A DNA stretch of 64,000 bases from Pseudomonadota bacterium (GTDB lineage: Bacteria; Pseudomonadota; Gammaproteobacteria; Burkholderiales; Burkholderiaceae_C), in assembly GCA_021799355.1 (NCBI GenBank), contig JAJZAQ010000003.1:1-64000 (forward strand), given 5' to 3'. The first letter of the stretch is position 1, and every line of letters begins with the position of its first letter. Position numbers and translations under genes: made by a program. Of this stretch, positions 18,042 to 27,714 are shown in pieces. The notes below the pieces were generated by a model. That model was not told the DNA's origin. It did not search any database and worked only from the letters and a program-made list of their open reading frames with translations.

Positions 18042-19495
18042 GCGCGTTGGGGGATTGGGTCGGGAAGGAACAGGCGAAACACCGCGCCCGGGCCGTCGTG
18101 CGCCAGCAGGTCCAGGCTGCCGCCGTGCAGCTGGGCGTACTGCCGTGCGAGCGCCAGCCCCAGACCGGTGCCGCGCAACGCGCTGGCCGGCTGGTTGCTG
18201 CCCTGGAAAAACGGCTGGAACAGGCGGTCGCGGTCCTGCGGCGCCACTCCGGGGCCCTGATCGGCGATGCGGATTTCGGTGCCGCCAGCCACGCGGGTGG
18301 CGTGCAGCCGGATGCGGCCGCCGCGCGGGCTGAAGCGAATGGCGTTGACCAGCAGATTTTCCAGCAGGCTGTCCAGCTTGGCACAGTCTGCGTGCAATTG
18401 CAGCACGGAACAGGCGCAATCGACGCGCACGTCGCGCGCGCGCAGGGCGAGGTGATTGCGTCGGATCAAACTGGCGAACAGTTGCCGCAGCGCCACCGGG
18501 CCGAGGTGCAGCGGCGTAGTGTCGTGCAGCGCGCGGTCGTAGTGGATCAGGCTGTCGATGCGCTGGTGCAGATCGCGCACATTGCCGCGCATGATGCGCA
18601 CGATTGCCTGCTGCTCGGCGCCGAGCGCGCCGGGCACGCCGTCGGCGAGCAGATCGACGCCTTCCTTGAGCGAGGCCAGCGGGGTTTTCAGTTCGTGCGA
18701 CACGTGGCGCAGCAGTTGCGATTTCTGCGCCTCCAGGTCGGCCAGACGGCGGCGCAGCCAGTCGAGCTGGCCGGCGAGATCGACGAGGTCGCGCGGCCCG
18801 GATACCACCGGCGCCTGATCCAGCCGACCATCACCGAGACGGCGGATGGCCTGTTTGATCTGGCGCAAGGGTCGGCTGAGCAGCCACGAAAACACCAGCG
18901 CCAGACAGACCGACAGGCTGATGCTGGCCAGCGCCAGCCACCCCAGCACCGACCAGACCTGCACGGAGACCTGCTGCAGACGTGCCTCCTTCGCATCGAC
19001 CAGGCGGTTGCTGTGGTCGATCAACTGGTTGGCCGCGGCGCGCAGCGCGGCAAACTGCGGGTTGAGCGCATCGAAAAACCGCGCGCCGTCCTTGCCGCCG
19101 TTCCACGCGCCGACGGCGGCGAATACCGCCGCCTCGCCGTGGCGCAGGGTGTGCAGCGTGCGCTGCGGCGCCGCCGGCAGCGGCATGGACTGCAGCAGCG
19201 CGGCGTCGCGCGCAAACGCCGCGTGCACCTGCTGCACTCCGCGGCACAGCGCGGCGTCGCGCAGCACCAGGCATTGGCCGCTGGCGCGCTGCAAATCGTC
19301 CACGTCCTGCGCCAGCTGGCGCGAGCTGCGCGTGAGCTGCACCGCCTGCGCCACCGAGGCACGCGCCTGCGCAGCCATCTGGTCGAACAGATACGCCGTG
19401 ACCGACAGCCCGAGCAGCAGGGGCAGCGCGACCAGGGCAAAGCCCCACAGCAGCAGCGCGCTGAACGACCGGTTCAGGGCAGCAGGCAGGGCCAT
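18038..19495 (-). CDS. glrK: sensor histidine kinase (GlrK/QseE-like)
   Basis: 485 aa. Two transmembrane helices (~11-35 and ~182-207) bracket a helical periplasmic domain, then a HAMP region, the dimerisation helix with phosphoacceptor H267 (HVSHELKTPLASL), and an ATPase domain with N-box LLENLLVNAIRFSP, G1 DQGPGV and G2 GTGLGLALA. It is the first gene of the kinase-lipoprotein-regulator set and starts 15 bases after pyrE, so it may be co-transcribed with it. The signal is unknown. Confidence 0.83.
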   Translation of the reverse strand: MALPAALNRSFSALLLWGFALVALPLLLGLSVTAYLFDQMAAQARASVAQAVQLTRSSRQLAQDVDDLQRASGQCLVLRDAALCRGVQQVHAAFARDAALLQSMPLPAAPQRTLHTLRHGEAAVFAAVGAWNGGKDGARFFDALNPQFAALRAAANQLIDHSNRLVDAKEARLQQVSVQVWSVLGWLALASISLSVCLALVFSWLLSRPLRQIKQAIRRLGDGRLDQAPVVSGPRDLVDLAGQLDWLRRRLADLEAQKSQLLRHVSHELKTPLASLKEGVDLLADGVPGALGAEQQAIVRIMRGNVRDLHQRIDSLIHYDRALHDTTPLHLGPVALRQLFASLIRRNHLALRARDVRVDCACSVLQLHADCAKLDSLLENLLVNAIRFSPRGGRIRLHATRVAGGTEIRIADQGPGVAPQDRDRLFQPFFQGSNQPASALRGTGLGLALARQYAQLHGGSLDLLAHDGPGAVFRLFLPDPIPQRA

Positions 19496-19510
19496 CGGGC
19501 ATCGGCGGCG

Positions 19511-20194
19511 TCAGACGCCGTAAGTGTCGCGGTACTTTTGCACGGCCGGCTGCCAACGTGCCAGTTCGGGATGGCCGCTGGCGGCCAGATAGCCCAGCAG
19601 CGCGTCGAGGTTGGCGATGGAAATCACCGGCAGGCCGTAGTCGCGGCTGACGTGCTGCACCGCCGAGACGTCCAGGGTGCGGCCGCCGACGGCAGCCCTT
19701 TCCTGCCGGTCCAGGGCGATGAGCACCGCCGCCGGCTCGGCGCCTGCGGCGCGGATCAGCCGCACCGCTTCGCCGGTGGCGGTGCCGGCGGAAATCACGT
19801 CGTCGACGATGACCACGCGGCCGCGCAACGGCGCGCCCACGGTGGTGCCGCCTTCGCCGTGATCCTTGGCCTCTTTGCGGTTGTAGGCAAAGCCGACGTT
19901 GCGCCCGCGCCGCGCCAGCTCCACCGCCACCACGGCGGCCAGCGCAATGCCCTTGTACGCCGGGCCGAACACCACGTCGAACTGCACCCCGCTGGCCAGC
20001 AGCGCGTTGCAGTAGAACTGCGCCAGCCGGTCGAGCATGGCACCGTCGTTGAACAGGCCGGCGTTGAAAAAATACGGCGACTGCCGCCCCGCCTTGGTGG
20101 TGAAGTCGCCAAAGGCGATGACGCCGCTGTCGACGGCGAAACGGATGAAGTCCCGGGCGTTCTGCCCGGCAGAAGCAATGTGTTGAGCTGTCAT
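19511..20194 (-). CDS. pyrE: orotate phosphoribosyltransferase
   Basis: 227 aa. Couples orotate to PRPP to make OMP in pyrimidine synthesis. The PRPP-binding motif VVIVDDVISAGTA is intact, and FGDFTTKAGRQSPYFFNAGLF is the typical N-terminal block. MTAQHIASAGQ at 20194 is the natural start. Divergent from rlmJ across a gap containing a 10-bp perfect GC hairpin. Confidence 0.95.
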   Translation of the reverse strand: MTAQHIASAGQNARDFIRFAVDSGVIAFGDFTTKAGRQSPYFFNAGLFNDGAMLDRLAQFYCNALLASGVQFDVVFGPAYKGIALAAVVAVELARRGRNVGFAYNRKEAKDHGEGGTTVGAPLRGRVVIVDDVISAGTATGEAVRLIRAAGAEPAAVLIALDRQERAAVGGRTLDVSAVQHVSRDYGLPVISIANLDALLGYLAASGHPELARWQPAVQKYRDTYGV

Positions 20195-20259
20195 GGCGAT
20201 GCGATCTGCAGACGGGGGGGTGGCAGGCGGCCAGGCGGGCCGCAGGCGAAGACCAGCAG

Positions 20260-20283
20260 GCGCGCCGCGGCTGCGCGGCGCGC
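20260..20283. other. 10-bp perfect hairpin in the pyrE/rlmJ divergent gap
   Basis: GCGCGCCGCG (20260-20269), GCTG, CGCGGCGCGC (20274-20283), about 66 bases upstream of the pyrE start. In the pyrE transcript it would be a leader hairpin; no T-tract follows on the minus strand, so an E. coli-like attenuator is not supported. Confidence 0.55.
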
Positions 20284-20350
20284 GCCGGCGCTGTGACCAT
20301 CCCCGCATTGTGCCGCAGCCCCGGCGCGGCCAAACCGCTACAGTGCCGGC

Positions 20351-21196
20351 ATGCTTGCTTATCGCCATGCGTTCCACGCCGGCAACCACGCCGACGTGCT
20401 CAAACACCTCGTGCTGGTGCAGGTGCTGCGGTACATGAACCGCAAAGACAAGCCGTACTGGCTGATCGACACCCACGCCGGCGCCGGCGGCTACGCGCTG
20501 CACGACGCCGCCGCGCAAAAAAACGCCGAGTACGCCGACGGCATCGCCCGGCTGTGGTCGCGCGGCGACGCGCCGCCGGCCGTGGCCGACTATGTGGCGC
20601 AGGTGCGTGCCTTCAACCCCGGCGGCGCGCTGCTGCATTACCCGGGCTCGCCCGAGCTGGCGCAGCGGCTGCTGCGGCCGCAGGACAGGCTGCGTCTGTT
20701 TGAGCTGCATCCGAGCGACTACCGCCTGCTCGACGCTGCGTTCGGCGCGCTGCCGGGGGTGCAGGTGCGCCGCGCCGACGGCTTTGCCGCGCTCAAGAGC
20801 CTGTTGCCGCCGCCCGAACGCCGCGCCGTGGTGCTGCTCGATCCGTCTTACGAGCTCAAGACCGACTACGCCGCGCTGCGCGCCACGCTGGCCGACGCCC
20901 TCAGGCGCTTTGCCGTGGGCACGTATGCCGTGTGGTACCCGCTGCTGCAGCGGCGCGAGGCGCACCTGCTGCCGCAGCAGTTGCGCCGTCTGGCCGGCAC
21001 GGCCGACTGGATCGACGTGCGGCTGCAGGTGCGCGCCGGCGACGCCAGCGGCTTCGGCCTGCTGGGCAGCGGCATGTTCGTCATCAACCCGCCGTGGACG
21101 CTGGCTGCCACGCTGCGCCAGACGCTGCCGTGGCTGAGCGCGACGCTGGCGCAGTCCGCCGGCGCGCGCTTCGTCCTCGACCAGCAGGCGAGTTGA
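20351..21196 (+). CDS. rlmJ: 23S rRNA (adenine(2030)-N6)-methyltransferase
   Basis: 281 aa. Methylates A2030 of 23S rRNA. It begins MLAYRHAFHAGNHADVLKHLVL, the hallmark of the RlmJ family; GAGGYALHD is the SAM-binding loop and DPSYELKTDY the catalytic motif of N6-adenine methyltransferases. A weak -10-like TACAGT (20339-20344) lies only seven bases before the ATG, so the transcript may be leaderless or start elsewhere. Confidence 0.94.
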   Translation: MLAYRHAFHAGNHADVLKHLVLVQVLRYMNRKDKPYWLIDTHAGAGGYALHDAAAQKNAEYADGIARLWSRGDAPPAVADYVAQVRAFNPGGALLHYPGSPELAQRLLRPQDRLRLFELHPSDYRLLDAAFGALPGVQVRRADGFAALKSLLPPPERRAVVLLDPSYELKTDYAALRATLADALRRFAVGTYAVWYPLLQRREAHLLPQQLRRLAGTADWIDVRLQVRAGDASGFGLLGSGMFVINPPWTLAATLRQTLPWLSATLAQSAGARFVLDQQAS

Positions 21197-21293
21197 CGCC
21201 GCCCAAAGCCGCGGTCACGCCGCGCCGATAGACTGCGGGGACACCGCCGGGCGACGCGATCGGTCCGCGCCCGGTTTTCGCAGGGAGGGTTTG

Positions 21294-22697
21294 ATGCGCC
21301 ACGTTCGTCTTGCCATTGTCGGCGCCGGCACTGCCGGGCTGACCGCGCTGTCGCAGGTGCGCAAGCACACCGACGACTTCGTCATCGTCAACGCCGGGCC
21401 CTACGGCACGACCTGCGCGCGCGTGGGCTGCATGCCGTCGAAGGCGCTGATCCAGGCCGCCGACGATTTTCACCGCCGCGGCGCGCTCGATGCGTTGGGC
21501 ATCCGCGGCGCCGACGCGCTGCGCGTCGATCTGCCTGCGGTGCTGCAGCGCGTGCGCGACTACCGCGACGCGCGCGTGGCCGGCGTGCTCGGCGCCACGC
21601 AAAGCCTGTCGCCGTCGCAGTCCATCGCCGGGCGGGCGCGGCTGGACGGGCCGGAACACATCGTCGTCACCCACCGCGACGGCCAGGAGGAGCGCATCCG
21701 CGCAGACCGCATCCTCATCGCCACCGGCACCCGCCCGGTCGTCCCCGCGGCGTGGCGTGCCTTCGGCGGGCGCGTCCTCACCACCGACGAGCTGTTCGAG
21801 CAGACCGACCTGCCGCGGCGTCTGGCCGTAGTCGGCCTGGGAGTCATCGGGCTGGAACTGGGCCAGGCGCTGGCGCGGCTGGGGCTCAAAGTGCACGGCT
21901 ACGAGTTGCGCGACACCGTGGGGCCGCTGACCGACCCGGTGATCCAGGCCGAGGCGCGCCACCGCATCGGCGCCGACTTCCCGCTGCATCTGGGCCGCGC
22001 CGTGACGCTGCGCGAAGGCGGCGACGGCAGCCTCGTGGTCGATGACGGCCAAAGCGCCGTCGAGGTCGACGCCGTGCTCGCCGCCATGGGCCGCCAGCCG
22101 AACATCGACGGCCTGGGGCTGGACACCCTGGGGGTGCCGCTGGATTCCCGCGGCTTGCCGCCGTTCGACCGCAATACCCTGCAGATCGGCGATCTTCCGG
22201 TGTATTTCACCGGCGATGTCAACGGCGAGCTGCAAATCCTGCACGAGGCGTCGGACGAAGGTTTCATCGCCGCGTACAACGCGCTGCACGGCCCGACGCG
22301 CTTCCGCCGCCGTGTGCCGCTGGCCATCGCCTTCACCGAGCCGCAGATCGCCGTCGTCGGCCAGAGCTGGGCGGCGCTGCAGGGGCAGGCGTTCGCCACC
22401 GGCGGGTTCAACTTTGCGCAGCAGGCGCGTGCCATCGCCATGCTGCGCGCCGCCGGGCAGCTGCATGTCTACGCGCAACCCGGCAGCGGCAGACTGCTCG
22501 GCGCCGAGCTGTGCGTGCCCGGCGCCGAACATCTGGGCCATCTGCTGGCGCTGGCGATCCAGCGCGACATGACGGTGGCCGAGCTGCTCACCCTGCCGTT
22601 CTATCACCCCGTGCTCGAAGAGGGTTTGCGCGCCGCGTTGCGGGTGCTGGCACGGGCGGTGTATGGTGAGGCGCCGCTGGAAATGGCGCGGCTGTGA
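21294..22697 (+). CDS. dihydrolipoamide dehydrogenase-like flavoprotein
   Basis: 467 aa. FAD-dependent disulfide oxidoreductase: GAGTAG FAD motif at the N-terminus, redox disulfide TCARVGCMPSK (C-x4-C), NAD-binding GLGVIG, and the catalytic His-Glu pair FYHPVLEE near the C-terminus. The domain order matches dihydrolipoyl dehydrogenase. It is not beside E1/E2 genes of any 2-oxo acid complex, so it may serve another lipoylated or disulfide partner. AGGGAGGG lies upstream of the ATG at 21294. Confidence 0.85.
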   Translation: MRHVRLAIVGAGTAGLTALSQVRKHTDDFVIVNAGPYGTTCARVGCMPSKALIQAADDFHRRGALDALGIRGADALRVDLPAVLQRVRDYRDARVAGVLGATQSLSPSQSIAGRARLDGPEHIVVTHRDGQEERIRADRILIATGTRPVVPAAWRAFGGRVLTTDELFEQTDLPRRLAVVGLGVIGLELGQALARLGLKVHGYELRDTVGPLTDPVIQAEARHRIGADFPLHLGRAVTLREGGDGSLVVDDGQSAVEVDAVLAAMGRQPNIDGLGLDTLGVPLDSRGLPPFDRNTLQIGDLPVYFTGDVNGELQILHEASDEGFIAAYNALHGPTRFRRRVPLAIAFTEPQIAVVGQSWAALQGQAFATGGFNFAQQARAIAMLRAAGQLHVYAQPGSGRLLGAELCVPGAEHLGHLLALAIQRDMTVAELLTLPFYHPVLEEGLRAALRVLARAVYGEAPLEMARL

Positions 22698-22743
22698 CGC
22701 CGCGCGTCTGCATGGCGGCCGTTTTTGACTGCGGGAAATCGCG

Positions 22744-23988
22744 ATGACCTTCGATGTTGCCATCATCGGCGCCGGCCCGGCCGGCTTGTCCATGGCGCGA
22801 GCGCTGGCCGGCAGCGGCCTGCGCCTGGCGCTCGTCGAGCAGCAAAGCGCCCAGGCGCTGGCCGAGCCGCCGTTCGACGGCCGGGAAATCGCGCTGAGCC
22901 TGCGCACCCTGCGCATTCTGCGCGAGCTCGGTGTGTACGAGCGCATTCCGGCCGACGAGGTCTATCCGCTGGAACAGGCCGTGGTGTTCAACGGCAACGA
23001 CCCGCATCCCATGCGGGTGTCGCCGCTGCGCGGCAACACCGCGCTGGGCGCGCTGGTGCCCAATCAGCACATCCGCCGCGCGGTCTGGGCCGCGGTGCAG
23101 GGGCAGCCGGGGCTGACGCTGTTCGACCGCACGCGGCTGGGCGCGGTGCACACCGGCGCCGACGGCGTGGAGCTCGAACTGCTGCCGGTGACCGACGGCG
23201 CCGCCGCTGCCGGGACGGCGCCCGCGACGGTCTCGATCCGCGCCCGCCTGCTGCTGGCCGCAGACAGCCGGTTTTCCGACACCCGGCGCAAGCTCGGCAT
23301 CGGCGCCGATGCGCACGACTTTGGCAAGACCATGCTGGTGTGCCGCATGCGCCATGAGCAGCCGCACCACCACACCGCGTGGGAGTGGTTCGGCTTCGGT
23401 CAGACGCTGGCGCTGCTGCCGCTGTCCGAGCATCTGTCGTCCGTGGTGCTGACCCTGCCGCCGCACGAGATGCAGGCGCTGCTCGAACTGCCCGACGCCG
23501 ACTTCGAGCGCGACATCGCGCGGCGCTACCAGGGGCGGCTGGGGGCGATGCAGCGCGTGGGCAGCCGCCACACCTACCCGCTGGTCGGGGTGTACGCGCA
23601 GCGCTTCGTCGGCCCGCGCTGCGCCCTCATCGGTGACGCTGCCGTCGGCATGCACCCGGTGACGGCGCACGGCTTCAACTTCGGGCTGCACGGCGTCGAG
23701 CTGCTGTCGCGCGAAATTCTCGCCGCGGTGCGCAGCGGCGGCGACATCGCCGCGCCCGAACGGCTCCGACGCTTCGAAGCGGCGCACCGCCGCGCCACCC
23801 TGCCGCTGTACATGGCGACGCAGGCGATTGCCACGCTGTACACCGACGACCGCCGCCCGGCGCGGCTGATCCGCCGCCTGGTGCTCGACGTCTCCAGCCG
23901 CATCGGCCCGCTCAAGCTGGCCATCGCCACCGCGCTGAGCGAAGACGGCCTGAGCCTGCGCGCCCTGCTGCCCCGTCCGGGGGCGTGA
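22744..23988 (+). CDS. ubiM: UbiM-type ubiquinone biosynthesis flavin monooxygenase
   Basis: 414 aa FAD-dependent hydroxylase of the UbiH/UbiF/COQ6 family. GAGPAGL at the N-terminus binds FAD; GDAAVGMHPVTAHGFNFGL is the second flavin motif, in the form I associate with UbiM. UbiM enzymes hydroxylate one to three ring positions in ubiquinone synthesis. It lies 46 bases after the flavoprotein gene and is convergent with cydC, whose stop lies 10 bases away. Confidence 0.82.
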   Translation: MTFDVAIIGAGPAGLSMARALAGSGLRLALVEQQSAQALAEPPFDGREIALSLRTLRILRELGVYERIPADEVYPLEQAVVFNGNDPHPMRVSPLRGNTALGALVPNQHIRRAVWAAVQGQPGLTLFDRTRLGAVHTGADGVELELLPVTDGAAAAGTAPATVSIRARLLLAADSRFSDTRRKLGIGADAHDFGKTMLVCRMRHEQPHHHTAWEWFGFGQTLALLPLSEHLSSVVLTLPPHEMQALLELPDADFERDIARRYQGRLGAMQRVGSRHTYPLVGVYAQRFVGPRCALIGDAAVGMHPVTAHGFNFGLHGVELLSREILAAVRSGGDIAAPERLRRFEAAHRRATLPLYMATQAIATLYTDDRRPARLIRRLVLDVSSRIGPLKLAIATALSEDGLSLRALLPRPGA

Positions 23989-23997
23989 GCGCCGCGC

Positions 23998-25785
23998 TCA
24001 CAGCGCGTCGTGCAGCGCGCGGAACGCGCCGTCGCGGCGGGCGAGCAGTTCCGCCGGCGTGCCGCTTTCGACGATGCGCCCGGCCTCCATCACCAGCACG
24101 CGGTCGACGGCGGCAGGCAACGCGGCGATGCGGTGGCTGATGAGCAGCACGGTGCGCCCCTGCATCAGCCGGGCGATGTCGCGCAGCAGGTCGCGCTCGG
24201 TCAGCGCGTCCAGCCCTTCGGTCGGTTCGTCCAGAATGAGCAGCGGCGCGTCGCGCAGCAGCGCGCGGGCGATCGCCACCCGCCGCGCCTGCCCCCCGGA
24301 CAGCCGCATCCCGGCTTCGCCCACCCAGGTGTCATACCCCTCGGGCAGCGAGACGATGAAGTCGTGCAGCTGCGCCGCCTTGCACGCGGCGACGATCTCC
24401 TCGTCCGTGGCCTGCGGCTTGGCCAGCATCAGGTTGTCGCGGAGGGTGGTGTTGAACAGATACGTGTCCTGCGACACCACGGCGATGTGCGCGCGCAGCG
24501 CCTGCGCCGGCCAGGCGCGCAGATCGTGCCCGCCGACGCGCACGCTGCCCTCCTGATAGTCCCAAAAGCGCAGCAACACCTGCACCAGCGTGCTCTTGCC
24601 CGCGCCGCTGGGGCCGACCAGCGCCACGCGCTCGCCCGGCGCCAGCGTCAGGCTCAGGCCGTCGAGCGCCCAGGCGGTGGCCGCAGGGGCGGCGGGGTAA
24701 CGCAGCCGCAGGCCGTCGATGCGCACCTCCGGCTGCGTCCACTGTGGTACGGGCAGATCGGCAGGCTCGTCGATCTGTGGCCGGGCGTCGAGAATGGCGA
24801 ACACCCGGCGGGCCGCGGCCAGCGTTTCGCCCAGCATCTGCAGCGCCAGCGGCAAGGGCAGCACGGCCTCGAAACTGGCGAGCACGAACAGCGCGAGCAT
24901 CGGCAACTGCGCCGGGGCGATCGCCGCCTGCCCCACCAGCGGAATGGCCAGCAGCAGCGCGCTCCACATCGCCAGGTTGGCGCACAGCCCGAGCAGCCCC
25001 TGCGACAGCCCGCTGGCGCGGCTGAGCTGACGCTGCTCGGCGATCATCGCTTCGCTGAGCGCATCCAGGCGCTGCGCCTGCTGCTGCGCGCCGCCGTAAA
25101 TGCGCAGCTCGCCCAGTCCCTGCAGGCCATCGACCGCGGCGCTGCGCAACTGCGCACGCAGCGCCACCAGCCGTCGCCCCGGCGCGTGCCCCAGCCGCAG
25201 GGTGAGCAGCGGCACGGCGCCACCGGCCAGCAGCAAAAAGAATAGTGTCGATGCCGCCACGCGGCCGCTGAACAGCGCCATGGCCGCGACGATCGCGCCG
25301 CCGCCCGCCAGCGCCACCCCTACCGGCACCAGCACCCGCAGGTACAGGTGGTTGAGGGCGTCGATGTCGCTGAGGATGCGGCTGCTCAGGTCGGCGCTGC
25401 GCAGTTCCTGCAGTCGCGCCGGCGCCAGCGGCTCCAGATGCGAATAGAACCACACGCGCAGCGCCTGCAGCAGGCGGAACGTGGCCTCGTGCGTCACCAG
25501 GCGCTCGATGTAGCGCCCGGCGGTGCGGGCGATCGCCATGCCGCGGATGAACGCCGCCGGGGTGAAGTAATCCATCACCGCGCCGGCCAGGCCGACGAGC
25601 GCCATTTGCGCGATGAACCAGCCTGAGGCGGCCATGAGCGCGACGTTGGCCAGCAGCGTCACCAGCGCGGCCAGCGCGCCCCACAGCATCCACTGACGGT
25701 AGGGGCGGAACAAGGCGATCAGCCGCCGCAGGTCGGCGCGCGCCTGCGCCGCGTCCAGCCCCGGGGGCAAGGGGTTCCACTTCAT
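23998..25785 (-). CDS. cydC: thiol reductant ABC exporter subunit CydC
   Basis: 595 aa. Half of the heterodimeric CydDC exporter that moves cysteine/glutathione to the periplasm and is required for assembly of cytochrome bd and c-type cytochromes. An N-terminal six-helix domain is followed by an ATPase with Walker A GPSGAGKS, signature LSGGQARRVAIARAL and Walker B LLILDEPTEGLD. The ATG at 25785 overlaps cydD by four bases (ATGA). cydA/cydB are not adjacent. Confidence 0.93.
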   Translation of the reverse strand: MKWNPLPPGLDAAQARADLRRLIALFRPYRQWMLWGALAALVTLLANVALMAASGWFIAQMALVGLAGAVMDYFTPAAFIRGMAIARTAGRYIERLVTHEATFRLLQALRVWFYSHLEPLAPARLQELRSADLSSRILSDIDALNHLYLRVLVPVGVALAGGGAIVAAMALFSGRVAASTLFFLLLAGGAVPLLTLRLGHAPGRRLVALRAQLRSAAVDGLQGLGELRIYGGAQQQAQRLDALSEAMIAEQRQLSRASGLSQGLLGLCANLAMWSALLLAIPLVGQAAIAPAQLPMLALFVLASFEAVLPLPLALQMLGETLAAARRVFAILDARPQIDEPADLPVPQWTQPEVRIDGLRLRYPAAPAATAWALDGLSLTLAPGERVALVGPSGAGKSTLVQVLLRFWDYQEGSVRVGGHDLRAWPAQALRAHIAVVSQDTYLFNTTLRDNLMLAKPQATDEEIVAACKAAQLHDFIVSLPEGYDTWVGEAGMRLSGGQARRVAIARALLRDAPLLILDEPTEGLDALTERDLLRDIARLMQGRTVLLISHRIAALPAAVDRVLVMEAGRIVESGTPAELLARRDGAFRALHDAL

Positions 25786-27596
25786 GCCGGCGCCTCCGCG
25801 GCGACGGCCGTGTCGTGTGCGCGCACCAGCGCGGCGAAGGCGCCGCCGGCGGCCAGCAGCTGCGCCGGGGCGCCCTGCTCGACCACGCGGCCGGCGTCGA
25901 GCACGACGACGTGGTCGGCCTGCAGCACCGTGCTCAGACGGTGCGCGGCGAGGATGACGCAGCGCTGCCGCGCCTGCGCGATCAGCGTGTCGCTGACCAG
26001 CGCCTGCGTGCGTGCGTCGAGCTGCGCCGTGGCTTCGTCGAGCAGCAACAGCGGTGCGGGCTTGAGCAGCGCGCGCGCCAGCGCCAGCCGCTGCACCTGC
26101 CCGCCTGACAGCCCCAGCCCGCGCTCGCCCAGCACGGTGGCGTATTGCTGCGGCAGCGCGGCGATGAAGTCGTGCGCCTGCGCCGCACGCGCGGCCTGCT
26201 CGACCTGCCCGTCGCTGGTCTGCGGACGGCCGAGCGCGATGTTGTCGCGTACCGTGCCTTCGAACACATGCGGGCGCTGCGGCACCCAAGCGACATGGCG
26301 CAGCCAGTCGTCGGCGTCGAGCGCGCCCAGCGGGATGTCGTTCACCAAAATGCGGCCCTGCTGCGGCTGCACCAGGTTCATCAGCGCGTGCAGCACCGTG
26401 CTCTTGCCTGCGCCGCTGGCGCCCACCAGCGCGGTCAGCCCGCGTGCCGGGGCGCTGAACGACACCGCATCGAGCGCAGGCGGCAGATCGCTGGCGTAGC
26501 GCACGCTGACGGCGTCGAAGACGACGCGCACGCCGGCAGCGCCGTCCAGCGTGCGCCTGCCCGAGCCCGGCGGCGGCGGTGCCGGGGTGTCGAGCAGTTT
26601 GAGCAGCCCCTGCGCGGCGCCGATGGCTTCCATGCGGGCATGGTAGAAGGTGCCCATATTGCGCAGCGGCAGGTAAAACTCCGGGGCGAGCAGGAGCACG
26701 AAAAAGCCGTTGAAAAACCGCATCTCGCCGTAAAACAGGCGAAAACCGATGAACACCGCGACCATGGCGATGCTGATGGTGGAGAGAAACTCCAGCACCA
26801 CCGACGACAGGAACGCCACGCGCAGCACCTTCATCGTGCCGATGCGGTACTCCTCGGTCAGCGCCGCCACCACCTCGGCCTCGTGGCGGCTGACGCCGAA
26901 CAGCTTGAGCGTGGTCAGGCCCTGGATGCTGTCGAGAAACCGCGCACTCATGCGCGCGAGCAACTGCCACTGCTGCTGGTTGAGCGTTTCCGTGCCCTTG
27001 CCCACCAGAATCATGAACACCGGGATGAGCGGCGCGGTCACGAGCAGGACGACGCCGGAAATCCAGTCCTGCGGCAGCACGAACACCAGAATCGACAGCG
27101 GCACCAGCGCGGTCAGCGCCATGTTCGGCAGATAGCGGGCGTAATACGCTTCGAGCGCGTCGATGCCGGCCACCAGCGCGTTGGCCAGGTCGCCGCTGGA
27201 CTGGCGGGTCAGCCACAGCGGGCCCAGCGCCTGTAAATGCGCGTACAGCCGTGCGCGCAGCTCGCGCCGCACCTGCGCCGCCGCCTCGAACGCCACGTTT
27301 TCCGCAGCACGCACCAGCGCGAAGCGCAGGGCGAAGATCGGCAGCATCGCCGCCAGATCAACCCACACCGCCGGCAGCGGCCGGTGATCGATGATCACCG
27401 CCGAGACCACGCGCGCCAGCAGCCACGCCTGCGCGATGATCAGCCAGCCTGCAGCCAGGCCGAGACCGACGGCACGGTGCAGCGCCGGACGGATGTCGCG
27501 CCGGCGCGAGCGGAGCCAGAGTTCTTCAGCGGTGGCCAAGGTGCAAAGGGCGGCAGGGCGCAGGAAAAAACGCCATGTTAGGCGCAGCCGCACCAC
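25782..27596 (-). CDS. cydD: thiol reductant ABC exporter subunit CydD
   Basis: 604 aa from the GTG at 27596. Membrane domain, then ATPase with Walker A GASGAGKS, signature LSGGQVQRLALARAL and Walker B LLLLDEATAQLD. The QSSGDLANALVAGIDALEAYYARYLPNM block is typical of CydD. The start is uncertain: GTG at 27596 or TTG at 27539 both fit and neither has a good ribosome-binding site. First gene of cydDC. Confidence 0.92.
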   Translation of the reverse strand: MVRLRLTWRFFLRPAALCTLATAEELWLRSRRRDIRPALHRAVGLGLAAGWLIIAQAWLLARVVSAVIIDHRPLPAVWVDLAAMLPIFALRFALVRAAENVAFEAAAQVRRELRARLYAHLQALGPLWLTRQSSGDLANALVAGIDALEAYYARYLPNMALTALVPLSILVFVLPQDWISGVVLLVTAPLIPVFMILVGKGTETLNQQQWQLLARMSARFLDSIQGLTTLKLFGVSRHEAEVVAALTEEYRIGTMKVLRVAFLSSVVLEFLSTISIAMVAVFIGFRLFYGEMRFFNGFFVLLLAPEFYLPLRNMGTFYHARMEAIGAAQGLLKLLDTPAPPPPGSGRRTLDGAAGVRVVFDAVSVRYASDLPPALDAVSFSAPARGLTALVGASGAGKSTVLHALMNLVQPQQGRILVNDIPLGALDADDWLRHVAWVPQRPHVFEGTVRDNIALGRPQTSDGQVEQAARAAQAHDFIAALPQQYATVLGERGLGLSGGQVQRLALARALLKPAPLLLLDEATAQLDARTQALVSDTLIAQARQRCVILAAHRLSTVLQADHVVVLDAGRVVEQGAPAQLLAAGGAFAALVRAHDTAVAAEAPA

Positions 27597-27714
27597 GCGG
27601 AGTTCCGCCGCCGGGGGTAAATTTCATCCCGATCAGTCGCGCTGCGGGTTGCGCGGCGGACAATGGCGCAATTGGCGGCGCCGGCCGCAGCGCCGATTCC
27701 ACTCAGGAGCTCTC

